Part shown: piece after piece, positions 1 through 8,884 of the stretch
How the letters are laid out: each line of letters opens with the position of its first letter
Position numbering within the stretch: position 1 is the stretch's first letter
From: Verrucomicrobiia bacterium
GTDB lineage: Bacteria > Verrucomicrobiota > Verrucomicrobiia > Limisphaerales > JADLHS01
Direction of reading: 5' to 3'
NCBI GenBank assembly: GCA_011525685.1
Contig: WYBW01000181.1
Coordinates: 43,809-107,808 of the forward strand
Length of the DNA: 64,000 nt
Position numbers and translations under genes: made by a program
The notes under the pieces: model-generated
What the model saw: only the letters and a program-made list of their open reading frames with translations
The model's database searches: none
Told to the model about the DNA's origin: nothing

Positions 1-249
1 AAAAGGGACGGCAGCCTGGCCACCCGCGGCAATGAAGCCCTGCCGCGAACCGAGTTCGAGAGTCTCTGCGAGAAGATTGAGGACCATCTGCGTGACCATG
101 GCCGGCGCATTTTCGCCGGAGAGGCGGCGGTGTCGCCGTTCCGCATCGGCCAGGAGACGGCGTGTGAGCGCTGTGATTTCCGCGCGGTCTGCCGTTTTGA
201 TCCGTGGACGCAACCTTACCGAAGCCTGCGGCTGCCCAAGACCCCATGA
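1..249 (+). CDS. addB: AddB-like helicase/nuclease, C-terminal end only
   Basis: Open at the left edge; 82 residues are visible in frame 1 and end at TGA 247-249. They contain a Cys-x2-Cys-x5-Cys cluster (visible residues 55, 58 and 64, in the context TACERCDFRAVC followed by FDPW). In the AddB/RexB nuclease family this is the C-terminal part of the 4Fe-4S site that staples the PD-(D/E)XK nuclease domain. AddB would be the partner of AddA in processing double-strand DNA ends before RecA loading. The stop codon overlaps the addA start in an ATGA arrangement, so the two are translationally coupled. The helicase-like part lies outside the window, so the call rests on the cysteine motif and the neighbour. 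Confidence 0.8.
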   Translation, partial: KRDGSLATRGNEALPRTEFESLCEKIEDHLRDHGRRIFAGEAAVSPFRIGQETACERCDFRAVCRFDPWTQPYRSLRLPKTP

Positions 250-3200
250 GCGATTTCACTCCGCAACAACAGGCTGCCATCACCGGACGCGGCAATCTGC
301 TCGTGGTCGCCGGCGCGGGCACGGGCAAAACGCATACACTGGTGTCGAGGTGTCTGCGCTTCGTGGTCGAGGAACGCGTCTCATTCGAGAACCTCTTGAT
401 GGTGACGTTTACCGAGGCCGCCGCGGCGGAGATGCGGGCGCGGATGCGGGAGGAATTGCAGCGGTTGCGGGCCGGCGACCCTGCGAACGAGCACCTGGCG
501 CAACAACTCGCTTTGCTCGACACGGCCCGCATCAGCACGCTGCACAGTTTCTGCCTGCAACTGGCGCGGGAACATTTCCACGAACTGGGGCTGGACCCGC
601 AGTTCAGCGTGCTGGACGAAGCGCAGACCCGCCCGCTCGCCCGTCAGGCGCTGGACGAGCTGATGGAGGAATATTACACGCGCGAAGATGCCGCGGCGCA
701 GGCCGTTCAGGCGCTGGTGCGCACCGTCGGGCAGGGAGGGGACGACCGCATCCGCAAGCTGATTCTGAAACTCCACAGGCATTCGCAATCCCTGGCCAAT
801 CCGGCGGGCTGGCTGGACGAGCAACAAGGGCGCTTTGAAAAGTCCGAGCCGGAGGAATGGCGGCAATGGTTTCTGGAGGGTGTGGCCGAGTGGCGCGAGG
901 AGTTCCTTGACTCCATCGCTTCCTTCTCGGGCCAGGCGCCGGCCGCGCGGCTTTGTCACGAGGCACTCCGCCAGTGCCCCTCGTCACCTCAACTCAGCGA
1001 TGCCATCGCAGTCTTGCGGGCGGTTCAAGCTGCTGATCAATCCCACAACTGGCCGCGTGGCACGAAAGGGAAGGTGCGCGAGCCGCTCGAGGACTTCTTC
1101 GAGGGTGCGACGTTTCTTGCGTCGTTGTTGCCGGACGAGCCGGGGAAAGATCCGCTGGCGCAAGACTGGGATTGGGCGCGGCCGCACCTGCTGGCGCTCC
1201 TGGCGCTGACGCGCGAGTTCACGGCGCGCTTCACCGCCGCCAAGCGCGAAGTGGCGGGGGTGGATTTTGCCGACCTCGAGCAATGCGCCCTGCGCCTGCT
1301 GCGCGAGCCGGCCATTGCCGGCGAATGGCGCGCGCGGTTGAGCCAGATTTTCGTGGATGAGTATCAAGACATCAATGCCGCCCAGGACGCCATTCTCACC
1401 GCGCTGAGTCGAAGCGGCGAGGACGCCAACCGATTCATGGTGGGAGACGTGAAGCAGAGCATCTATCGCTTCCGGCTCGCGAATCCAAAAATCTTTGGCA
1501 CTTACGATGCACGCTGGTCGCGACCAGATGCCGATGGTCGGCGCGTTCCGCTGACGGAAAACTTCCGCAGCCACCAGGCATTGTTGGAGTTCGTGAACCC
1601 ATTCTTCGCCGCCTTGATGCGACCGGAAGTCGGCGGCGTGACTTACGAGGCGTTGGAATTTGGCGCGCCGGACAAGCGGAGTGAACTGGCGGTGAATGCC
1701 GGGGACGCTCCGCGAGTGGAGTTTCATCTTATCGCCAGAGCCGGGGAAGAGAACGACGCCGACTCTCAAGAGGGCGAGGCGGAGGCAGGAAAAGTTGGGC
1801 CCGATCTGCTGGCGACCGAGCGTGAGGCGCGGCTGGTGGCGCGGCTGCTGCGCGAGTTGAAGCTGGGCGGCCAACAGGTCTGGGACAGGCAGCAAAAGGC
1901 TTTTCGCGCGGTCAAGTGGAGTGACATGGCGGTCTTGTTGCGATCCCCGTCAGGCCGGGCGGAAGCGTTCGCGATGGAATTCAGCCGGGCCGGCGTGCCT
2001 TTGATGGCGGGCCGCGACGGATTCTTCGAGAGCCTTGAAGTGTCCGATTTGTTGAACCTGCTGCGGTTGCTGGACAATCCATTGCAGGACGTGCCCCTGG
2101 CGGCGGTGTTGCGCTCGCCGCTGGTGGGGTTGTCCGTTGACGAGTTGGCGGAAATTCGCGCCAGCAATTCCGCGAAACCGTTCTGGACGGCGATGGCCCG
2201 ATGGCGGGAGGACGTGTTGCGTGGCGCGTGTTCCACCAAAGGTTCAGCGCCGCAACCGAATGGCCTCCCCCTCGTGGGGGAGGGAGAGAACGCCGCAAGC
2301 CAGACGCAAACCGGCTCATCCGCTCTTTTCCGCAAGGTGGATTTGTTTGTCACCCAGTTCAACCAGTGGCGGGAGCTCATCCGCCAAACTTCGCTTTCGC
2401 ATTGCCTGGAGACGGCGCTCGCGGAGACGCATTTTGAGGCCATGCTGCTGGCGGGCGCGCGTGGTGAGGAGCGCCTGCGCAACGTGCGGCGTCTGCTCGA
2501 TCTGGCGCGGCAGTTCGATCCGTATCAGCGCCAGGGTTTGTATCGCTTCCTGCGGTTCGTCGAGGCGCAGGAGGAGGAGGAGCTGGATCTGCAACCTGCG
2601 CCGGCGCCGGCCGGGGACGCGGTGCAACTGATGAGCGTTCACAGAAGCAAGGGGTTGGAGTTTCCCGTGGTGGTGCTGGCGTGTCTGGGCACGCGCTTCA
2701 ACGAGCGTGACCTGAACGAATCGGTGCTGTTGAGTGAACGTCACGGGCTTTGCCCGAAAATAACGCCACCGGAACCGCCGGGAAGCTATGCCAGTCTGCC
2801 GTATTGGTTGGCCCGGCGCCGCGAACGGCTCGAGCTGCGCGGCGAGGAATTGCGGCTGCTGTACGTGGCCATGACGCGGGCGCGCGACCGGCTGATCCTC
2901 ACTGGAACTTCGAATCGCAAGACGGGCAACGTGCGCTGGCCGGGCAACGCGCCGCAACCCATCAGCACCGCGGAGCTGGCGAGTGCGCGGAGCCAGTTGG
3001 ACTGGTTTTTGCAGTGGCTGCCGCGGGCAACGGCCGAGGCCGACTGGCCGGACGAACTGCGCGGCCGAAACGGCCTTCTGAGTTGGCGACTCTACGATGA
3101 AAATGACGCGGTGTTCGCCGAGGAAGCGCCAGCCGCAACCTCGAAGGGGACGCCAGCCGGCCAAGGCGACCAGGACCTTCCGCGGTTGATCGAGCATTTG

Positions 3201-3920
3201 AAGGACCGGCTGGCGTGGACATATCCCTTCACGCCCGCGGCGCAAACCGTGGCCAAGAGTTCGGTCTCGGCGATTCGTCGCCGGGCCGTCGGGGACGAGG
3301 AGGAGGAAGCGCGGCGAATGTTTGAAGCGCGGACCATGCGCGTGATGAAGCGGATGAAACATGCGGCCGAAACTGGCAAGCTCTCCGCCATTGAACGCGG
3401 CAGCGCCCACCATCTCTTTCTGCAATTCATGGATTTATACCACACTTTCAGCGTGGGTGATTTGAAAGCTCAAGCGGAGACATTGGTGCGGACAGGCCGG
3501 ATGAAGCCGGAGGAAGTGGCGGCGCTGGATTGGGCAGCGATGATCGCTTTCTGGCAGTCCGATCTGGGCGGGCGCATCCGGGCCGAGGTCGGCGGGGTGC
3601 GGCGTGAACAGGCGTTCACCGCGCGGTTCACGCCAGCGGAACTGGCCGCCGTTACGGGCGAGGATTCAACCGGTTTGCGGGAGGAATTCGTGGTGGTGCA
3701 AGGCGTGGCCGATCTCGTGGTGTTGCGTCCGCACGAGCTTTGGCTGGTGGATTTCAAGACGGATGAAATCAACGCCGAAGCAGTGCCGGCCAGGGCGAAG
3801 CACTACGAGCCGCAGTTGAGGCTTTACCGGTTGTCTCTGGAACGGATTTACGGAAGGCGGGTGACGGAAGCCTGGTTGCACTTTTTGTCACCGCGCATGA
3901 CGGTTCGGGCAGGGGAGTGA
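246..3920 (+). CDS. addA: AddA-like UvrD-family helicase/nuclease
   Basis: A 1224-residue SF1 helicase with a C-terminal PD-(D/E)XK nuclease, the ATP-driven subunit of AddAB that unwinds and resects double-strand breaks. Visible motifs are Walker A AGAGTGKT (about 22-29), Walker B VDEYQD (about 369), GDVKQSIYRFR (about 400), SVHRSKGLEF (about 797), LLYVAMTRARDRL (about 872) and the nuclease core GVADLVV...LVDFKTD (about 1155-1172). An earlier in-frame ATG exists at 204, but ATG 246 overlaps the addB stop and gives the conserved MSDFTPQQQAAI start. Residues about 660-690 look like an extra low-complexity loop whose DNA contains a perfect hairpin (2265-2282), probably a repeat insertion. Strong call; the exact AddA versus RecB subfamily assignment rests on the AddB neighbour. 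Confidence 0.93.
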   Translation: MSDFTPQQQAAITGRGNLLVVAGAGTGKTHTLVSRCLRFVVEERVSFENLLMVTFTEAAAAEMRARMREELQRLRAGDPANEHLAQQLALLDTARISTLHSFCLQLAREHFHELGLDPQFSVLDEAQTRPLARQALDELMEEYYTREDAAAQAVQALVRTVGQGGDDRIRKLILKLHRHSQSLANPAGWLDEQQGRFEKSEPEEWRQWFLEGVAEWREEFLDSIASFSGQAPAARLCHEALRQCPSSPQLSDAIAVLRAVQAADQSHNWPRGTKGKVREPLEDFFEGATFLASLLPDEPGKDPLAQDWDWARPHLLALLALTREFTARFTAAKREVAGVDFADLEQCALRLLREPAIAGEWRARLSQIFVDEYQDINAAQDAILTALSRSGEDANRFMVGDVKQSIYRFRLANPKIFGTYDARWSRPDADGRRVPLTENFRSHQALLEFVNPFFAALMRPEVGGVTYEALEFGAPDKRSELAVNAGDAPRVEFHLIARAGEENDADSQEGEAEAGKVGPDLLATEREARLVARLLRELKLGGQQVWDRQQKAFRAVKWSDMAVLLRSPSGRAEAFAMEFSRAGVPLMAGRDGFFESLEVSDLLNLLRLLDNPLQDVPLAAVLRSPLVGLSVDELAEIRASNSAKPFWTAMARWREDVLRGACSTKGSAPQPNGLPLVGEGENAASQTQTGSSALFRKVDLFVTQFNQWRELIRQTSLSHCLETALAETHFEAMLLAGARGEERLRNVRRLLDLARQFDPYQRQGLYRFLRFVEAQEEEELDLQPAPAPAGDAVQLMSVHRSKGLEFPVVVLACLGTRFNERDLNESVLLSERHGLCPKITPPEPPGSYASLPYWLARRRERLELRGEELRLLYVAMTRARDRLILTGTSNRKTGNVRWPGNAPQPISTAELASARSQLDWFLQWLPRATAEADWPDELRGRNGLLSWRLYDENDAVFAEEAPAATSKGTPAGQGDQDLPRLIEHLKDRLAWTYPFTPAAQTVAKSSVSAIRRRAVGDEEEEARRMFEARTMRVMKRMKHAAETGKLSAIERGSAHHLFLQFMDLYHTFSVGDLKAQAETLVRTGRMKPEEVAALDWAAMIAFWQSDLGGRIRAEVGGVRREQAFTARFTPAELAAVTGEDSTGLREEFVVVQGVADLVVLRPHELWLVDFKTDEINAEAVPARAKHYEPQLRLYRLSLERIYGRRVTEAWLHFLSPRMTVRAGE
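2265..2282. repeat. Hairpin inside addA (small repeat insertion)
   Basis: CTCCCCC-TCGT-GGGGGAG is a perfect 7-bp stem lying in frame in addA. It encodes part of the stretch NGLPLVGEGENA, which matches no helicase motif and sits between conserved blocks. It resembles, in shortened form, the CCCTCTCCC/GGGAGAGGG palindrome inserted in metH (60687-60833). That it is a repeat insertion is inferred. Confidence 0.45.
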
Positions 3921-3924
3921 AATG

Positions 3925-4024
3925 CCCAAGGACCATAGGACCCAAATACCCAAGGGGTGATTGCCCTGATCGAGGTGGGTGATTCCATGGGAACTTGGGT
4001 ATTTGGGTGTTTGGATCCTTTGGG
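3925..4024. repeat. Imperfect inverted repeat between convergent genes
   Basis: Arm 3925-3954 and arm 3994-4024 are imperfect reverse complements. The core CCCAAATACCCAAG / CTTGGGTATTTGGG is exact over 14 bp, and the outer parts match with small gaps. It lies between addA (rightward) and the GrpE-like gene (leftward), so it could act as a bidirectional terminator. No T-run follows the stem, so a short palindromic element is an equal possibility. Confidence 0.5.
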
Positions 4025-4098
4025 TTGCCGGATGGGCCGGCAATTCAGGTCCCCAATCCCAATTGGGACGCCGCCAAAAATCGAAGCGGTTCTCGGCC

Positions 4099-4971
4099 TC
4101 ACGCCGTCGCGTCGGCCTTGGATTCGAGCGGCAACTGGCTTTGATTGGTATCCGGTGCGGGAGATTCTCCCTCGCTCTTTTCTGGCGCGCCGTTGGCCTC
4201 CGCGCGGACCAGAATCGGCCGGATGAATCTTCCTTGGAAAGTGTAGCCGGTGGCGAGCGTTTCGGCCACGACGGCGCCCTCGGGTGGCGTCTTGCCTTCG
4301 GCGAGTTGGTGGCGTTTGCCATCGAAAGGCTCATCCGGGCTGGCGACCAGAGGCACCAAGCCCACCCGGCGCGCCGCGTCGCGACAGGCGTTTTGGAACT
4401 GGGTGAGCTGGCCGATCAAACTGGTCTGGCCTGAGCGTTCAGCGGCATGGTAGAGCGCATAGACGTGGTCCAGCGTATGCACCAGCACGTTCAACCAATC
4501 CCCTTCCGCGCGCTTCAGTTTCTCGACTTCGAGGCGGAGGTTGGTTTTCTCGCCCTGGTTGAGCTTCTCCATGAACTCGCTGAAATCGCGGACCTCGGCG
4601 GCCATGCGTTCGGAGATTTCCCGCGCAAGGGCGGCGGTTTTGTCCGCCTGATCCTGAGCCGATTGCCAGTGATTGGTGGCGCTGCTGATCTGAGCCGCCA
4701 CGGTTTCAAGCTTCTGAATCTTCTCGGTGACGGATTCCAGTGTGCTGGCCTCGATCCGCTTGAGCAGGGCGCGATATTCCAGCAGGTAGGGCATGATCCC
4801 GAATGCGGCCCCCAGAATTACGCACACTCCGCAGGCGGTGATTTCCCAACGGCCCAGCGGGTATTTGCTCTCCCAATAGATGAAAAACGCCATTCCCAGA
4901 AGGAAAGCGTCGCCCAGAAAAAACGGCCACTTCGGCATCCGGAGTTCCAATCGGTCGCGCATCGCGTTCAT
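4099..4971 (-). CDS. Membrane-anchored GrpE-domain-like protein
   Basis: A 290-residue protein with two predicted membrane segments near the N-terminus (about 14-33 and 43-65), a long charged helical stretch likely to be coiled coil (about 66-150), and a C-terminal block resembling the GrpE head: LVASPDEPFDGKRHQLAEG...GAVVAETLATGYTFQGRFIRPILV (about 200-260). GrpE is the nucleotide exchange factor of DnaK and is normally about 190 residues and cytosolic, so the membrane hairpin is unusual. The last 30 residues are acidic and low complexity. It is the last gene of a leftward run after a GT4 gene (78-bp gap). No dnaK or dnaJ is in the window. The GrpE fold is read from pattern similarity; the function is inference. 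Confidence 0.6.
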   Translation of the reverse strand: MNAMRDRLELRMPKWPFFLGDAFLLGMAFFIYWESKYPLGRWEITACGVCVILGAAFGIMPYLLEYRALLKRIEASTLESVTEKIQKLETVAAQISSATNHWQSAQDQADKTAALAREISERMAAEVRDFSEFMEKLNQGEKTNLRLEVEKLKRAEGDWLNVLVHTLDHVYALYHAAERSGQTSLIGQLTQFQNACRDAARRVGLVPLVASPDEPFDGKRHQLAEGKTPPEGAVVAETLATGYTFQGRFIRPILVRAEANGAPEKSEGESPAPDTNQSQLPLESKADATA

Positions 4972-5049
4972 TCATAAGGAATTCGTTTCTCCAGTTCAAG
5001 CAGATGCGCCGGGCGAAAAAGCGAGCCGGACGTGCGAATCGCCGCTTCC

Positions 5050-6192
5050 TCACGCGGACCTGCGGCGCAACAATTCTTCGTAGAACTTTTCGACGCCCGA
5101 AACGTGGCGTTCCAGCGAGAAATCCTCCCTGGCCCGCGCAGCGGCGGTGTCGCCCATTCTCTTACGCAAGGCCTGATCGGCGGCCAAGGTGAGAATCCTC
5201 TGCGCAAGTTCCTGCGGATTGTCGTTGAAAAGAAACCCGCTTTGGCCGTCATCAATGAACTCCGGCAACATGCCGGTTTTGTTGGCGATCACCGGAATGC
5301 CCATCGCCAGGGCTTCGCGCATGGCGCGGGCCGTGCCGTCCGAGCCAGCGATCATGAACACAAAAATGTCCATGCTGGCCAGGCCATCGAGATAGCGATC
5401 AGTCAGGTAGCCGGCCAGCACGACGTTCTGAGCCAGGCCCATCTCGTGAATCGGGCGGAGGATGGTTTCCTCCATCTGACTGCTGCGGCCGACGAGCATG
5501 GCCTTGACCCGGGGATTCTGTTTGAGCACGAGTCGCATGGCCTCGAAAAACGTTTCCATCTTGCGGTACTTCTGAAAGCGGGCAACGACACCCACGACGA
5601 CGTCTGAATCGGTGAAGCCCAACTCGGCGCGGAAGGCGCGATTGCCGGCGCCCGGATGAAATGTCGTGGTGTCGAGCGCCGGATTGATGCGAGCGATGCG
5701 GTCGGCGCTGATGCCGAAATCCTGGATCAACTTCGCCTGCGCCTGCTCCGAGAAGGTGAGGACGCCGTCCGAGAGTTTCCGCAGGAGCAGCCGGCTGAGA
5801 GGGTTGGGCTTGAAGGAGTCCCGCTGGTGATCGGTGCGCACCACCAGTGCTCGTGTGCCCGACCAGCGCGCGGCCAGCGCACCGAGAATGTGATCGTGCG
5901 AGAGGTTGGTATTGATGATTTGGAAGTTCTCCTGCCGGATGAACCGCTTGAGCTGGAAGACGTCCACCGGGTTGTCAGTCAATGAAAAGTGGTGGTTGAG
6001 CCGGAATTGATCCGTACCCTTGACGCCGGTTGCCGCGACCAGAGCCGCAACGCTTTTCGGGGCGGCAAGGGGCGGCTTGCGATAGGCGAGGGTGACGTCA
6101 TGTCCCCGGCTTTGAAGTTGTCCGCACAGTGTCACCACGGGCTCAGAGGGCCCCGTCAATTTCCAGTCGCTGAGGAGGTGAAGAATTTTCAA
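5050..6192 (-). CDS. GT4-family glycosyltransferase
   Basis: A 380-residue GT-B glycosyltransferase, beginning MKILHLLSDWKLTGPSE and carrying the family-4 donor-site pattern REALAMGIPVIANKTGMLPEF near residue 300. GT4 enzymes are retaining transferases that use nucleotide-activated sugars, usually in LPS, capsule or exopolysaccharide assembly at the inner face of the cytoplasmic membrane. It follows the tandem-kinase gene by 27 bp on the same strand, so the two are probably cotranscribed. Sugar specificity cannot be read. No signal peptide or membrane span is evident. Confidence 0.88.
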   Translation of the reverse strand: MKILHLLSDWKLTGPSEPVVTLCGQLQSRGHDVTLAYRKPPLAAPKSVAALVAATGVKGTDQFRLNHHFSLTDNPVDVFQLKRFIRQENFQIINTNLSHDHILGALAARWSGTRALVVRTDHQRDSFKPNPLSRLLLRKLSDGVLTFSEQAQAKLIQDFGISADRIARINPALDTTTFHPGAGNRAFRAELGFTDSDVVVGVVARFQKYRKMETFFEAMRLVLKQNPRVKAMLVGRSSQMEETILRPIHEMGLAQNVVLAGYLTDRYLDGLASMDIFVFMIAGSDGTARAMREALAMGIPVIANKTGMLPEFIDDGQSGFLFNDNPQELAQRILTLAADQALRKRMGDTAAARAREDFSLERHVSGVEKFYEELLRRRSA

Positions 6193-6219
6193 AGCTGCCT
6201 TGGTTGTTGCCGCTCAAGC

Positions 6220-7782
6220 TCAAGCCCGGACTTGGGCGATTTGCCGCCACCAGTGTCGCCAGTCGCCGCAGCGCCGCCTCCGGCAGTAGGCTTTCAGGAA
6301 GCGGGCAAAGTCGGAGCGGTTGCTCCGGCGATTTCGCTCGGCCGCCTGCGCCAGACGGGCGAGGTCGGCTGCCGCCTGCGCATCTTTGACGCGCCGGACG
6401 TAATGGATTCCGTCCAAATCCACGAAGCTGGGGCTGCCGCCCCCATCGAAAAGGATGTTGCCTTCCTTCAAGTCCCGGTGCGTGAAGCCGGCATCGTGAA
6501 GCCGGGCAATCAACCGGGCGAGTGATTGAATCGCGCGGCGCTTGTCGCCCCTCCACTCGAACAAGCCCGTCGCTTGGGGAATTTCCTCCATGAGCAGGTA
6601 ACTGCGCAGCGGGATGCCGCAACACTTTTGTTCCGCAAAAGCCTGCACACGGGCGGTCGGAATCCCGGCCAGTTCAAGATGCATCGCGCGGAAAAAGCAC
6701 CGGCGGGCCTTCGAGCCACGGACGAGGTCTTTGAAAAGGTTGCGCCATTTCCGGAAGTTGTAGCGTTTCAACACCAGGCCGTCTTGCGCGCTGACGGCAG
6801 AACTGCGACTCGGTTTCAGCACTCGTCCGCGCGTCAGGAATTCGTCCGGCGAATCCATGATCGCCTTGGCGGGTGCATTCACCAATGACTGCCGCACCCA
6901 CCAACGCAAACCGCAGTGTGACTCAATGACCAATTCGTCCAGTCGCTGTCCGCCTTGCCGGACCCAGGGTTTGGGCAGGAGTTCCCGGCGAAGTTCACGC
7001 GGTGACAGTTGTGGAGTCCGTGCCCGGCAATACTCCACCAGAAACCAATGATGCTCGCGAATGGTGACGGGGTTGCGCGCGAGGGCGTGGCGCAAGTCCG
7101 CCAACGCCTCCGACAAGGAAACACGCTCGCAGGGCTGAACACCGTCGAGATCAATCAACACCATTTCCGCACGGGACGGCGAACGGAGGCGGATCATGAA
7201 ATTGGTGCGGACGGGATCGGCGTGGGTGTAATCGGCGTTGTGCAGCGCAGCCAACATCCGGGCAAACGCGCGGAAGACGGGCACGCGGTAGTCTCCGTCC
7301 AGAGTCAGACGTTCATGATCATACCACGAACGAAAACCGGTCACTTCCTCCATGATCAGACAGGTGGCGGCAAGATGCAGGCCGAACCGCTTTTCGCCGG
7401 CTGCCAAGTGTCGGGCGGTAGCGATGCCCACTCGCTCCAGTTCGCGGGCCAGCCTGAACGCGCGGCGCGCACGCGAAGGACGAAACCAGTCCTTTACGTA
7501 GTGCCGGACACCGCGGGGCGTGGAGTACTTGATAATCAGGGGACAGGGATGCTCGCGGAGTTGAATCCGTGAAACACGTGTGCTCGGGCTGGGGGGAATG
7601 CGTTCAATGATTTCTGCCGGCGGCAGCAGCAGTTTCTCCGGAGAAGCCAGCCACGCCCTGAATTCAGAGCCGGTCCACCGCGGTTCTACTTCCCACCGCC
7701 ACGAGCCAATTGAGAAGCAATCGCCGACTTCGGTCAACGGCTTGTCCGCCGGCTGGAAGATCGGTGAATTGGCGGGTGGCAT
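6220..7782 (-). CDS. Tandem lipopolysaccharide-kinase-like protein (two domains)
   Basis: A 520-residue protein with two protein-kinase-like domains of the LPS core heptose/Kdo kinase group (WaaP/KdkA/RdoA type). Domain 1 has the catalytic loop THADPVRTN (about 186-194) and metal-binding LIDLDGVQ. Domain 2 has THRDLKEGN (about 431-440) and FVDLDGIHY. Both keep the catalytic Asp and Asn, although domain 1 has HAD in place of HRD. The family normally has one such domain in 230-270 residues, so this is a fused duplication. It lies between a methyltransferase gene (69 bp upstream) and a GT4 gene in one leftward run, which suggests phosphorylation of an envelope glycan core. Substrate unknown. Confidence 0.82.
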   Translation of the reverse strand: MPPANSPIFQPADKPLTEVGDCFSIGSWRWEVEPRWTGSEFRAWLASPEKLLLPPAEIIERIPPSPSTRVSRIQLREHPCPLIIKYSTPRGVRHYVKDWFRPSRARRAFRLARELERVGIATARHLAAGEKRFGLHLAATCLIMEEVTGFRSWYDHERLTLDGDYRVPVFRAFARMLAALHNADYTHADPVRTNFMIRLRSPSRAEMVLIDLDGVQPCERVSLSEALADLRHALARNPVTIREHHWFLVEYCRARTPQLSPRELRRELLPKPWVRQGGQRLDELVIESHCGLRWWVRQSLVNAPAKAIMDSPDEFLTRGRVLKPSRSSAVSAQDGLVLKRYNFRKWRNLFKDLVRGSKARRCFFRAMHLELAGIPTARVQAFAEQKCCGIPLRSYLLMEEIPQATGLFEWRGDKRRAIQSLARLIARLHDAGFTHRDLKEGNILFDGGGSPSFVDLDGIHYVRRVKDAQAAADLARLAQAAERNRRSNRSDFARFLKAYCRRRRCGDWRHWWRQIAQVRA

Positions 7783-7851
7783 GCTTGTTGATTCAGTTCT
7801 CGGTTACCATTGGACGGCAATGGAATTCAGCCCGCAATGCCGGTCAGCCGT

Positions 7852-8670
7852 TCAGGGCTTTTGATAGAGCGAGCGATGGCGCAATTCCCGGTAGCCGAGC
7901 TCTTTCAAACGCCGGCGGACTGGCGCGAGGTTGAGCGACACATGCAGGTAATCAGGATCGTGATTCTCAAGGTTGGCAAACAGGAATCCACCCGGCTGGA
8001 GGACGGCGTCAAATGCCTCCAGATACGCAAGCGGTTCGTGCAGGTGCTCGAATACTTCGCTGGCGATCAGCAGGCTGCACGATGGCAACGACGGGATCGG
8101 TTGTTCGGCCGTGCAGGAGGCGAATCTGGCCGGCAAGCCTTGTTGCTGGCAGAACCATTTCAGAAAGTCCAAGCGGAACGTGGGGATGTCTGCCAGAAAG
8201 AGTTGGGGCGAGCGGCCCAGCGTCTTGAGATACATCGCAAGCGTGATCGGGATTTGCGCCATGCCGCAGCCGAAGTCGAGAATGAGCGGCTTGTCCTTGT
8301 CAAAGAGCGGCTGGAGTTCCGGCAGATAGCCGGGCCACTCCGGAACGCGAATGCTCAACTGGCGCAAGCCATGCAGGCGGGCGTGCATTTGATAGGCCTC
8401 GAACACCTCCGTGGGATCGTGGCTGCAAAAAACTTGATGGATGTGTTGGGTCAAATCGCAGAAGAGCCGAAAGGAGTTTCCCGAGTGGCCGCCTCGCAGG
8501 GCGGCCCAAGAATCCTCGAAGCGGCGGCGGCTCTCTTCCTGCGTGAGGCCGAGGCGCTGACCATTCCATTCGCAAAACGCCTGTTGCCAGCGGTTGAGCG
8601 ACTTCGGCGCGGCTCCGCGGATGAATTTGTGTTCAAAGAATCCACGCCAGGCCTTAGAGAGCTTGCTCAT
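7852..8670 (-). CDS. Class I SAM-dependent methyltransferase
   Basis: A 272-residue protein. The SAM-binding motif I is LILDFGCGMAQIP (about 127-139), followed by LFLADIP and the later strand SLLIASEVFEHLHEP, a pattern typical of small-molecule class I methyltransferases. The first 120 residues are helical with no recognised domain. It is the first gene of the leftward run with the tandem kinase, GT4 and GrpE-like genes, so a glycan or lipid substrate is likely. The start ATG at 8670 faces the acyltransferase gene across a 214-bp divergent promoter region. Confidence 0.8.
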   Translation of the reverse strand: MSKLSKAWRGFFEHKFIRGAAPKSLNRWQQAFCEWNGQRLGLTQEESRRRFEDSWAALRGGHSGNSFRLFCDLTQHIHQVFCSHDPTEVFEAYQMHARLHGLRQLSIRVPEWPGYLPELQPLFDKDKPLILDFGCGMAQIPITLAMYLKTLGRSPQLFLADIPTFRLDFLKWFCQQQGLPARFASCTAEQPIPSLPSCSLLIASEVFEHLHEPLAYLEAFDAVLQPGGFLFANLENHDPDYLHVSLNLAPVRRRLKELGYRELRHRSLYQKP

Positions 8671-8884
8671 CTCACGTCAAAATCGCCCGGAATACTGCCT
8701 TAACTCAAGTTTGTTTTCCGCCACACCGCCGCAACCGTCTTCAGAATTGCTAAGCCCAGGTTGGAAATCAGGAAATTTCCGGTTGGGCGTCCGCCCACGC
8801 GCTTCCTCCGCAACAATCGCGCAAGCCGCCTGGCCGCTGCGAGCGAATGCCAAACCGGGATTGCGAGGCTGACCGTTTGCTCCC

